Assembly: GCA_028706835.1 (NCBI GenBank)
Contig: JAQTVL010000005.1
Location: forward strand, 1 to 23,102
DNA from: Phycisphaerae bacterium
GTDB lineage: Bacteria; Planctomycetota; Phycisphaerae; JAJVII01
Reading direction: 5' to 3'
DNA: 23,102 nucleotides
The position numbers and the translations under genes are program-made. Below, piece by piece: positions 16,553-23,102 of the stretch; position 1 is the stretch's first letter, and every line of letters starts with the position of its first letter. The notes below the pieces were generated by a model, which was not told the DNA's origin, did not search any database, and worked only from the letters and a program-made list of their open reading frames with translations.

Positions 16553-19500
16553 TTACCTCTCCACCACCAACATCGTCTCGCCCAGAAGTCCGTAGGGCAC
16601 CAGGCTGTACGCCGGCGTGAACGACAGCGACCCTGGTTCCGAACGGAACTCGCCGGGACCCGTCCACCGCGGGTTCTTCGGCACGTAGTGCAGCGGCCCC
16701 AGCAGGTTCCGCCGGCTGGATACCAGCGTCAGTTCGATCCTGTTGGCGACGCCGGGTTTGACCGCGTCGGTCACGTCGATCACCCACGGCGCCCACGGCA
16801 GCACGCCGACCGGCCGACCGTTCACCGCCACGCGGATCAGCGTCGCCTTCGGGCGGTCGAGCTTAAGCACCAGCCGCTCGCCCGCGGCCAGTTTCGGCGC
16901 TCGCACCGTCTGCCGGTAGTTCACCGCTCCGGAGTACATCGCCAGGCCCTGGCTGCACCAGTCGCCGACGCTCAGCTTCTTCGGCAGCGCCGTGACGACC
17001 ACGCGATCGCCGGCGGCGCGAACGCCGAATCGGCCGATCACGTAGACCTCTTCCAGCCAGTGATGCTCGCGATAGTCGGTTCGCAGCGTGATGCGATTGG
17101 CGCCCTTGCGGAGCTTGACGCCCTTGAGCGCCACGATGCGGAAGGAGCGGTCGACGAACCAGTCGACGCCCTGCTCGCCCTCGGTCAGCGGCGATTCGAC
17201 GCCGCCACCCGGCTTGACCGGCTTGCCGTTCACGCTGACCTCGAACCGCTCGGGGTGTTCGAGCACCAGCGAGACGGGGCCAGCCGGCGGCGCCTCGACG
17301 TCCAGTTCGAACTCGATCTCGACCGGCACGACCCTGGGCGAGAGGCCCTTGAGCCAGATATAGGGCTGTTCCGCCGGGCGGGCGTTGTCGCGGAAGCCGG
17401 CCTCCTTGCGTATGTCGCGCTCGTGCCGCCAGATGAGCTGCCGAGGCCGCCAGTTCTTGTCCACGCCCGCGACGCGAACACGGCAGTAATCGAGATTGAT
17501 CGCGTTCGGCTCGTCCAGCGCGTAGTCCCAGACGGGCGCCAGCGGAACACGCCGCAGTTCCTCCGGCTCCGCGAGCCGGGCCGTCCCCGCCCGCGCCGCC
17601 GAACTGTTCGCCGCCGACTTCGCCCCTTCCGCCACCCGCAGGAACAACCGACTTCCCGTGGGGTCAAGAGGGGTGCGGAAGGTCTGCACGCCGTCTTTGG
17701 TTTCGACGCCGGGCACGTCGCTGATTCTGCCGGCCCGGGCATCGATCTCGCGCACCCTGCCCTCGCCCGCCCACGTCACCTTGACCAGCGCGCCGCGCGT
17801 CCGGTCCCGATGGTGAACGAACAGCAGGCCGCCGGCATCGGTCTTGCGAAGGTGAACCCACGCAGCCGCCGCCGGCTCGTTCCAGCCTCGGGCGTTCTCA
17901 ACCCGCACGTCGCGCCCCAGGTCGCCCAGCACCGACGCACCCATCAGGCCCTTGCCACTGTTCGGCACGCGCACCGCACGCTGGACGAGGCGGGCCAGCC
18001 GATCCGAAGGCTGACAATCCATCCGCGTCGGCGTCTGGCCGACAAACACGACCCGCCCGCCGGCGTCGAGGAATCTCTCCAGCAGTTCCACCGTCGTGGT
18101 CCGCAGCGTGAGCGACTCCGGCACAATGACGACGCGATAGCTCGCGACGCCGACCTTGAACCGCGGCGAGCCGCCCGCCTCGACGGAGCCGTGCCGCGGC
18201 AGCATGGACTCGTCCGCAAAGTCGAAGTCGTACTGGTTGTCCAGCAGGTCCACGCACAGCCGCTCGAGGCTCTGGCTGAGGGCGTTCGATTCGCTGGCGG
18301 CGTGCTTCTTGTGTACTGCCCAGGCCGACTCGATCGGGTGGATCACCGCGACGTGGCGAACCGATGTCCCCTGCGACAGCGCCAGCGACAGCCGGCCGAA
18401 ATAGTCGCCCAGCAACTTGTGGTCCGCCCACCACGGCGACTGGTAGAAGATGCCCGCGGGGTAGTCGCGCTTCGCGCCGCCAGCCATCGAGTACCAGCTC
18501 AGGTGCGGGCAGAAGTGGTTGATGCCGAGCACCTGGTGCCAGTCGCCGATGTACTTGTATTGCTCGAAGGTCGCATCCCACCCGGTGCAGCCATAGAGTT
18601 CGGACAGCACGCGGGGCCGCCCGAGTTGCGACGCCACCGACACGCACTGCTTGGCCGTCAGAACCTCGACTTCCTTGTCCATCAGGTAGTCGATGCCGGG
18701 CCGCTGGAAATACTCATAGTGCGGCATGCACGCGCCAACCTGGTCGATCTGCACCGACAGCGGCTGCTCCTGCAACTGATGGCCGGTGAACTCCAGATGA
18801 TTCCGCCCGCACCACTCGCCAATCTGCCGGCTGAACGCCTCGGCGTACAGCTCGGTCGTCAGCCGGCGATAGTCGTGCCGGGCCGACGATGCCGTCGCCC
18901 CCTCGACGTCCAGGAACAGCTCGGGCAGATGATCGAGCAGGTCGTAGCCGAACCGCTTGCGGAACTCGGCATCCAGACGGGTCGTCCACGGCACGGTCAG
19001 GCCGCCCTCCGTGCCCCACGTGCGAAAGTGCCCGAAGTTCGGCTCGTCGGTGAAGATGCCGGGGATGGTCTTGCCGAACTCCTCGCCGACCGCCCGCTTG
19101 TAGGCCTCGTGCGTGACCTCGATGAACTTCCTCACCGCCGCCGGGTTCATCGCGTCGAGGTAGGCGGTGTTGTTGAACCAGCCGACATCACCGCCGATAT
19201 GGGCGCTGAACAGCAGCACCGACCGCCCGTCCGCCGGCCTGTCGCCGGGCGCAAGCGGCTGAATGTCGCGGGCGGTGTTGCCGTCCACGACGGCGGTGCA
19301 GCAGCGGAGCGCATCGGCCGGGGCGCCGGTGAAGTCCTTCGCCGGGACCGTCTGCATCATCAGGAACTTGATCCGGTTCTCCGGGATGGCTGTCACCACG
19401 CCCCCGGCGAAGCCGCTGGGCCAGCGGTCCTCGTCGTACAGCCACGCTTCCATTTTCCGCGTCTTGGCCGCCTCGACGACCGCCTTGATGCAGTCCATGA

Positions 19501-19690
19501 ATTCCGGCGACATGTAGTCGGTCTCGAGCCCGTAGCGGACATGCATGAAGAACCCGCCGAACCCGGCCCGGGCGAACTCGTCAACCTGGCGGACGAGTTC
19601 CTTCTTGTCCAGCCTGGAATTCCAGGCCCAGAACGGCGCCCCGCGAAAGGCGGCCGGGGGATTCTTCAGTTGCTTAATCCACTCGCTCAT
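16553..19690 (-). CDS. Large glycoside hydrolase, GH106-like (alpha-L-rhamnosidase type)
   Basis: A 1045-residue protein. The N-terminal part resembles the GH106 catalytic region: P-F-W-A-W-N near residue 19, A-G-F-G-G-F-F-M-H-V-R near 42, W-L-Y-D-E-D-R-W-P-S-G near 83, G-I-F-T-D-E216-P-N and L-S-E364-L-Y-G-C-T-G-W-D. The conserved Glu residues E216 and E364 are candidate catalytic acids; which acts as acid or base I cannot say. Residues of about 500-560 contain an amidotransferase-like strand (V-V-I-V-P-E-S-L), and the remainder carries beta-sandwich segments with V-N-G-K-P-V and V-N-G-R-P-V that look like carbohydrate-binding domains. GH106 enzymes cleave terminal alpha-L-rhamnose from plant polysaccharides. 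No signal peptide or lipobox is seen. I chose ATG 19690 because GAGGAG lies eight bases upstream and family similarity begins there; an 85-codon upstream extension is arginine-rich and unlike protein. No sugar transporter lies nearby. Confidence 0.88.
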   Translation of the reverse strand: MSEWIKQLKNPPAAFRGAPFWAWNSRLDKKELVRQVDEFARAGFGGFFMHVRYGLETDYMSPEFMDCIKAVVEAAKTRKMEAWLYDEDRWPSGFAGGVVTAIPENRIKFLMMQTVPAKDFTGAPADALRCCTAVVDGNTARDIQPLAPGDRPADGRSVLLFSAHIGGDVGWFNNTAYLDAMNPAAVRKFIEVTHEAYKRAVGEEFGKTIPGIFTDEPNFGHFRTWGTEGGLTVPWTTRLDAEFRKRFGYDLLDHLPELFLDVEGATASSARHDYRRLTTELYAEAFSRQIGEWCGRNHLEFTGHQLQEQPLSVQIDQVGACMPHYEYFQRPGIDYLMDKEVEVLTAKQCVSVASQLGRPRVLSELYGCTGWDATFEQYKYIGDWHQVLGINHFCPHLSWYSMAGGAKRDYPAGIFYQSPWWADHKLLGDYFGRLSLALSQGTSVRHVAVIHPIESAWAVHKKHAASESNALSQSLERLCVDLLDNQYDFDFADESMLPRHGSVEAGGSPRFKVGVASYRVVIVPESLTLRTTTVELLERFLDAGGRVVFVGQTPTRMDCQPSDRLARLVQRAVRVPNSGKGLMGASVLGDLGRDVRVENARGWNEPAAAAWVHLRKTDAGGLLFVHHRDRTRGALVKVTWAGEGRVREIDARAGRISDVPGVETKDGVQTFRTPLDPTGSRLFLRVAEGAKSAANSSAARAGTARLAEPEELRRVPLAPVWDYALDEPNAINLDYCRVRVAGVDKNWRPRQLIWRHERDIRKEAGFRDNARPAEQPYIWLKGLSPRVVPVEIEFELDVEAPPAGPVSLVLEHPERFEVSVNGKPVKPGGGVESPLTEGEQGVDWFVDRSFRIVALKGVKLRKGANRITLRTDYREHHWLEEVYVIGRFGVRAAGDRVVVTALPKKLSVGDWCSQGLAMYSGAVNYRQTVRAPKLAAGERLVLKLDRPKATLIRVAVNGRPVGVLPWAPWVIDVTDAVKPGVANRIELTLVSSRRNLLGPLHYVPKNPRWTGPGEFRSEPGSLSFTPAYSLVPYGLLGETMLVVER

Positions 19691-19930
19691 CTGGGTGTCT
19701 CCTCGGTTAGGTTGGGGGCATCCTACATACCGCCGCCCCGGTGAAAATGCAAGTCCCGGCCGACCCGGGACATCCTCCTGCCTCCTCGAGGAGGTGCTCC
19801 TGGAATCTGCGATTCCGGGCTTGGTCAAGCGGGTGCGTGTCCGCGTCAAGCCCCCTCCCCGCGGCACCCGATCATGCCAGAAGAATTCCACCCGCCTCCG
19901 CACCCGGGCAACAGACCGCGGCCCTCCGGG

Positions 19931-19956
19931 AAAGTTGGATTTCAAAGTTGGATTTC
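19931..19956. repeat. Perfect 13-base tandem duplication
   Basis: AAAGTTGGATTTC occurs twice head to tail (19931-19943 and 19944-19956) in the leader region between typA and the GH106-like gene. About 30 bases further right the sequence repeats TTTGCG three times at 9 to 10 base spacing (roughly 19987-20009). Function unknown. Confidence 0.7.
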
Positions 19957-20072
19957 ATCCCATACCCCCCTCTTGAAATTCATCTTTTTGCGGAATTTGC
20001 GGTTTTGCGACGTCTGTAGATAGGACCACTCGCCCCCTCGACCTCGACCCCTCGCGGGCCCGAAAGAGGGGG

Positions 20073-20188
20073 GCCACATGCTATGTTCCCCATGTGGCAC
20101 AGCCACCCTCGGCTGTGATTCGCCCGCCTACGACGGGCGAGATCGGCACGAGGGCGGGCCGATCCACACCCGAGGGCGGGTGTGCCAC
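20073..20188. repeat. Multi-hairpin dispersed repeat directly downstream of typA
   Basis: The core (20094-20188) has terminal inverted GTGGCACA and TGTGCCAC and three internal hairpins: CACAGCC/GGCTGTG (20098-20117), TCGCCCG/CGGGCGA (20120-20140) and CACACCCG/CGGGTGTG (20165-20184, four-base loop). A fourth, GCCACATG/CATGTGGC (20073-20098), overlaps the left end. It begins one base after the typA stop codon. Its translation (AQPPSAV, TPEGGCAT) resembles widespread planctomycete intergenic repeats. It may help end typA transcription, although no T-run follows the stems. Confidence 0.6.
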
Positions 20189-20189
20189 G

Positions 20190-22037
20190 CTATTTCCCCG
20201 CCGCCATCTTACGGTGTTCGCGGCGGCGCTCGATCTCGCCGAGCAGCCGCTTGCGAAGGCGGATCGTCGTCGGCGTCAGCTCGACCAGTTCGTCGTTCTC
20301 GATGTACTCCAGCGCCGCCTCCAGCGACATCCGGCGCGGCGCCTTGAGCACCACGGTCGTGTCCTTGCTGGCGGCCCGCATGTTCGACAGCTTCTTCAAC
20401 TTCACCGCGTTCACCGGGATGTCGTCGTCCTTGCAGTGCTCGCCGACGATCTGGCCGGCGTACACCATGTCGCCCGGCTCGACGAACATCATCCCGCGAT
20501 CCGCCAACTGGTCGAGGGCGTAGGCCGTCACCCGCCCGGTCTCCGTCGCGACCATCACGCCGTTGCTCCGCCCGGGGATCGCCCCGCGGAACGGTTCGTA
20601 CTTCTCGAACGTGTGGTGCATGATCGCCTCGCCGGCGGTCGCGGTGAGCATGCGGTTTCGCAGGCCGATCAGCCCGCGGGCCGGCACGCTGAATTCCATG
20701 TGCGTCCTGCTGCCCCGGGCCTCCATCTTCATCAGCTCCGCCCGGCGGTCGCCGAGCAGGTGCATCACCGAACCGACGCTCTCGCTGGGCACGTCGATCG
20801 ACAGGCTCTCGATCGGCTCCAGCCGATGCCCCCCCTCTTCATGGTAGATCACGTTCGGCTTGCCGACGCAAAGCTCGAAGCCCTCGCGGCGCATGTTCTC
20901 CAGCAGGATGCCCAGGTGCATGAGCCCCCGGCCGGACACGTCGTGCTCGTCGTCGCTGTCGCCGGTGACGCGCAGGGCGACGTTGGACTGGAGTTCCTTG
21001 GCCAGCCGGTCGCGCAGGTGGCGCGACGTGACGTACTTGCCGTCCTGCCCGACGAACGGCCCGTCGTTGATGCGGAACATCATGTGCAGCGTCGGCTCGT
21101 CGACCTCGACGGCGGGGAGGGCGATCGGGTTGACAGGGTCCGCCAGCGTGTCGCCGATATCGACCCGGTCCAGCCCGACCACGGCGCAGATGTCGCCGAC
21201 GTCGATCTGGTCGACCTCTTTTCGCCCGAGCCCCTCGAACCGGAACAACTGGGCGATCCGCTGGTTCGCGCGATTGCCGAACCGGTCGATATTCACGATC
21301 GCCTGGCCGGCCTTGAGCGTGCCGGCGAACACCCGGCCGATGCCGATTCGCCCGACGTAGTCGTTGTAGTCGATGGTGGTGATGAGCACCTGGACAGGTG
21401 CGGCGGCGTCGAGCTTGGGGGCCGGCACGTGCTTGATGATGGCGTCGAACAGGTCGTGGACGTTGCCCTCGCCCGCCTTGGGCAGTTTGTCCGGATCGAG
21501 GCACGCCCAGCCGTCGCGGCCAGCCGCGTAGACCACCGGGAAGTCCAGCAGGTCGTTGTCGGCGCCCAGGTCGATCATCAGCTCGAAGACCTCGGTGAGC
21601 ACCTCGTGCGGCCTCGCCTCGGGGCGGTCCATCTTGTTGATGACCACGATCGGCTTGAGGCCGTTCTCCAGCGCCTTGCCCAGCACGTAGCGTGTCTGCG
21701 GCATGGTGCCGTCCATCGCGTCGACCAGCAGCAGCACGCCGTCAGCCATCTTGAGCACGCGCTGCACCTCGCCGCCGAAATCGGCGTGGCCGGGCGTGTC
21801 GACGATGTTGATGTGGTAGTGCTCGCCCGTGCGGTCGGTGTAGCCGATGGCGCAGTTCTTGGAGAAGATGGTGATCCCGCGCTCGCGCTCCAGCGGGTTG
21901 GAATCGAGGATGCAGTCGCCCTTCAGCTCGCTGGCGCGGAACTGGCCGCTTTGGCGAAGCAACTGGTCCACCAGCGTCGTCTTGCCGTGATCGACGTGTG
22001 CAATGATCGCAACGTTACGGATGTTCTCGCGTGCCAT
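20190..22037 (-). CDS. typA: Translational GTPase TypA/BipA
   Basis: A 615-residue ribosome-binding GTPase of the EF-G family, needed in many bacteria for growth under stress or cold and for late ribosome assembly. GTPase motifs are complete: G1 A-H-V-D-H-G-K-T at 13-20, G2 with R-E-R-G-I-T near 51-56, G3 D-T-P-G-H at 80-84 and G4 N-K-M-D at 134-137. Domain II follows (about 205-310), then the EF-G-like domain III/V region, and the TypA-specific C-terminal domain with R-G-L-I-G-L-R-N and an N-G-V-M-V-A-T-E-T-G segment. Length is normal. I chose ATG at 22037 because the family starts M-A-R-E-N-I-R-N; a TTG seven codons upstream is less likely. A plausible promoter (TTGACC, 17 bases, CACAAT) gives a leader of about 32 bases. 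A repeat element lies on each side of the gene. Confidence 0.97.
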   Translation of the reverse strand: MARENIRNVAIIAHVDHGKTTLVDQLLRQSGQFRASELKGDCILDSNPLERERGITIFSKNCAIGYTDRTGEHYHINIVDTPGHADFGGEVQRVLKMADGVLLLVDAMDGTMPQTRYVLGKALENGLKPIVVINKMDRPEARPHEVLTEVFELMIDLGADNDLLDFPVVYAAGRDGWACLDPDKLPKAGEGNVHDLFDAIIKHVPAPKLDAAAPVQVLITTIDYNDYVGRIGIGRVFAGTLKAGQAIVNIDRFGNRANQRIAQLFRFEGLGRKEVDQIDVGDICAVVGLDRVDIGDTLADPVNPIALPAVEVDEPTLHMMFRINDGPFVGQDGKYVTSRHLRDRLAKELQSNVALRVTGDSDDEHDVSGRGLMHLGILLENMRREGFELCVGKPNVIYHEEGGHRLEPIESLSIDVPSESVGSVMHLLGDRRAELMKMEARGSRTHMEFSVPARGLIGLRNRMLTATAGEAIMHHTFEKYEPFRGAIPGRSNGVMVATETGRVTAYALDQLADRGMMFVEPGDMVYAGQIVGEHCKDDDIPVNAVKLKKLSNMRAASKDTTVVLKAPRRMSLEAALEYIENDELVELTPTTIRLRKRLLGEIERRREHRKMAAGK

Positions 22038-22075
22038 ACTTCTCTTACGCTCCAGCAAAGCAAAGTGAATTCCTC

Positions 22076-22104
22076 ATTGTGGGGCCATGGCGCGAAAAGG
22101 TCAA
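22076..22104 (-). promoter_or_regulatory. Candidate promoter of typA
   Basis: On the minus strand TTGACC (22104-22099) and CACAAT (22081-22076) are separated by exactly 17 bases. They match the sigma-70 consensus at five and four of six positions. The predicted start near 22069 would give a leader of about 32 bases ahead of the ATG at 22037. Confidence 0.45.
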
Positions 22105-22146
22105 GGAAGATACGCGAATCGCGACGCGGTTGCGTTGTTGGCCAAA

Positions 22147-22232
22147 CGTAGCATGGGCATCTTGCCCATGTCCTCCGCTCGCCCCGTCTTGCCCTATGTG
22201 TTGGGGTTCACGGGCGAGACGCCCGCGCTACG
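22147..22232. repeat. Dispersed hairpin repeat upstream of typA
   Basis: An 86-base element bounded by inverted CGTAGC (22147-22152) and GCTACG (22227-22232). It holds a perfect hairpin with arms CATGGGCA and TGCCCATG (22152-22170, three-base loop) and a second with arms CGGGCG and CGCCCG (22211-22225, three-base loop). Its spurious translation includes GILPM and GETPAL, peptide patterns I associate with intergenic repeats in Planctomycetes and Verrucomicrobia. Only one copy is in this window, so repetition in the genome is inferred. Confidence 0.6.
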
Positions 22233-22345
22233 ACCAACAACGCAGCCGCCTTGGGAATCGCAATGCGGCGGGGGCAACCTTGGATCGGGACCGGCGCGGT
22301 GTGGTCGCCCGCTGAACCCACCCAAACCGTAACCCTAACAATTAC

Positions 22346-22373
22346 TTGACATACCCGAAACCTGTGCTATGAA
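22346..22373 (+). promoter_or_regulatory. Near-consensus promoter on the plus strand, no gene assigned downstream
   Basis: TTGACA (22346-22351) is a perfect -35 hexamer. A 16-base spacer ending in TGC, which adds an extended -10 element, leads to TATGAA (22368-22373). The predicted transcript starts near 22380 and runs through the AT-rich repeat region towards the 3' end of the metallophosphoesterase gene, antisense to it. No open reading frame of useful length follows. Confidence 0.5.
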
Positions 22374-22427
22374 TAACGACTTACGGCACTGTGTGATTCA
22401 TTTTATGAAGCTGCGATCATTACGATG

Positions 22428-22551
22428 AAACCTTGAAACCTTGCTCGTAAGCCTCAGTATGACAATCACTTAGCAAGGTTACAAAACTGTCTTAAGTAAC
22501 CTTCAGAAACCTTCCTGTAACATATTGCTGGACATACGGTTAACGAAGGTT
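22428..22551 (+). repeat. Cluster of AACCTT direct and inverted repeats; candidate structured RNA or binding-site array
   Basis: AACCTT occurs in direct orientation at 22429, 22437, 22498 and 22508 and inverted (AAGGTT) at 22475 and 22546. The first two copies form a tandem GAAACCTT pair (22427-22442). Two perfect stems are possible: AACCTTGCT (22437-22445) with AGCAAGGTT (22472-22480), or AAGGTTAC (22475-22482) with GTAACCTT (22496-22503). They share bases and so exclude each other. The distal GAAGGTT (22545-22551) can pair with either late AACCTTC copy. The block lies just downstream of a strong plus-strand promoter. No tRNA or known riboswitch is recognised. Confidence 0.6.
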
Positions 22552-22563
22552 GCATCTCCGCTG

Positions 22564-23102
22564 TCAGGACCCGTGAGCCGGCTGCGTCGCCGCATCGACC
22601 AGGACCGGCTCGCACTTGATCCCCTCAGCCGTCACCGTGAACACGTTGTAGCGGAGCCCGTTCTTGTCACGGACCTTGGCAGAGCCGGACACCCAGTAGG
22701 TGACATAACCGCCGCGGTTCGACTGGCCGGTGGTGTGCAGGTGGCCGGCCAGGACGGCCGTCACGCGGTGCTTGGCCAGCACCTTGTCGACCGCATCGCC
22801 GGCGCCCGGCGGATGGTGGATCACGACGAACACGTGCGTCCGCCTGTTGGCCTCCGACGCCACCAGCGCCCTGTCCAGCCAGCCGAGCACCGCCGGCTGA
22901 ATCGCCTCGGAGTTCACGCAGATGAAGTCGCAATTGTGGAGGGTGTAGACCGCGTTCTCCGTGCCGAACCGCTTGCGGAACGCCCCCAGGTCGGCCATGT
23001 CGTGATTGCCCGGCACGGCGATGGCGGGCATGGCCAGCCGGGCGGTCGCGTCGTCGAGGGCCTTGAATTCCGCGGGCGTGCAGCCGTGGGCCAGGTCGCC
23101 GG
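22564..23102 (-). CDS. Calcineurin-like metallophosphoesterase, 3' part (cut by window edge)
   Basis: The reading frame continues past the right edge, so only the C-terminal part (about 179 codons) is present and the true start lies outside the window. Metal-binding motifs of the calcineurin-like phosphoesterase superfamily appear in order: G-D-L-A-H-G right at the edge, P-G-N-H-D-M some 25 residues later, a V-I-H-H-P-P segment, and A-G-H-L-H-T. These residues coordinate the di-metal centre. The first Asp-x-His motif would lie in the missing part. The C-terminus is a Y-V-T-Y-W-V-S-G-S strand followed by a Thr/Gln/Pro tail ending in D-A-A-T-Q-P. An ATG at 23031 inside the frame is not the start, because the family motif lies upstream of it. 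Possible substrates include cyclic nucleotides or phospholipids; the sequence does not decide. Confidence 0.9.
   Translation of the reverse strand, partial: GDLAHGCTPAEFKALDDATARLAMPAIAVPGNHDMADLGAFRKRFGTENAVYTLHNCDFICVNSEAIQPAVLGWLDRALVASEANRRTHVFVVIHHPPGAGDAVDKVLAKHRVTAVLAGHLHTTGQSNRGGYVTYWVSGSAKVRDKNGLRYNVFTVTAEGIKCEPVLVDAATQPAHGS

Larger units (their letters stand above)
19691..20189. other. 499-base non-coding region between typA and the GH106-like gene
   Basis: No credible gene is present. Next to the GH106-like start are three palindromic stems in a row: GTCCCGG/CCGGGAC (19753-19771), a 14-base perfect palindrome CCTCCTCGAGGAGG (19781-19794) and GGAATC/GATTCC (19802-19816). Further right come the 13-base tandem repeat, a TTTGCG-rich stretch, a hairpin CCCCTC/GAGGGG (20048-20071) and the multi-hairpin repeat at 20073-20188. 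No convincing promoter for the hydrolase gene is seen. Confidence 0.6.
22038..22563. other. 526-base non-coding region between the phosphoesterase and typA genes
   Basis: It contains, from left to right, the typA leader and candidate promoter, the hairpin repeat at 22147-22232, a featureless GC-rich part, and from about 22322 a clearly AT-rich block with a plus-strand promoter and the AACCTT repeat cluster. Two overlapping plus-strand reading frames around 22031-22332 arise from the repeat and show no protein-like pattern. Confidence 0.6.

Noticed and set aside
16355..19744. 1129-codon open frame on the plus strand opposite the GH106-like gene
   Set aside because: It mirrors the minus-strand gene, has an Arg/Leu/Val/His-rich composition typical of antisense frames in GC-rich DNA, and shows no family motif, while the minus strand has clear conserved blocks.
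20094..22151. 685-codon plus-strand frame opposite typA
   Set aside because: It begins inside the hairpin repeat and then runs antisense to an unmistakable TypA; composition is of a shadow frame.
22031..22332. Two overlapping plus-strand frames upstream of typA
   Set aside because: They are created by the dispersed hairpin repeat; the peptide patterns match known spurious translations and there is no ribosome-binding site.
22369..22428. 19-codon plus-strand frame starting with ATG at 22369
   Set aside because: Its start codon lies inside the predicted -10 element, so the promoter that would transcribe the region could not include it; no ribosome-binding site.

Overview
The window looks like a GC-rich planctomycete genome, most likely Phycisphaerae-like. 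The grounds are the gene content (a BatA-type VWA protein, a VWA/glutamine-amidotransferase-fold protein, a squalene-cyclase-fold protein, a DUF4175-like protein and an NPCBM protein in a row), frequent Thr-Gln-Pro / Thr-Arg-Pro linkers in exported proteins, and two dispersed hairpin repeats of a kind common between genes in Planctomycetes and Verrucomicrobia. No rRNA, tRNA, CRISPR array, transposase or phage gene was seen. The taxonomic call is an inference from style and content.

All twelve genes I accept lie on the minus strand, so transcription runs from high to low coordinates. Positions 13630 down to 54 hold a seven-gene cell-envelope cluster: a BatA-like VWA membrane protein; a second VWA protein with a glutamine-amidotransferase-like fold; a secreted prenyltransferase/squalene-oxidase-repeat protein (ATGA overlap with the gene before it); a 1243-residue DUF4175-like membrane protein; a secreted protein ending in an NPCBM carbohydrate-binding module; and two tandemly duplicated lipoproteins. 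The spacing is tight enough for one operon, except for gaps of 169 and 105 bases. The MoxR ATPase and DUF58 genes that usually precede such BatA genes are not in the window. I read the cluster as one envelope-associated machine of unknown function.

Positions 15039 to 13900 encode a secreted TPR-like protein with its own extended -10 promoter. Upstream are a GNAT acetyltransferase and the redox-sensing repressor Rex. From 19690 to 16553 lies a large GH106-like glycoside hydrolase without a signal peptide, preceded by a 499-base non-coding stretch rich in hairpins. The translational GTPase TypA/BipA follows (22037 to 20190). The right edge holds the 3' part of a calcineurin-like metallophosphoesterase.

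The most unusual non-coding region is 22322-22563, an AT-rich island in GC-rich surroundings. It carries a near-consensus promoter on the otherwise gene-free plus strand, followed by six AACCTT/AAGGTT copies that can form two mutually exclusive stems. It could encode a small structured RNA or be an array of protein-binding sites. Both hairpin repeats flank typA, one on each side.
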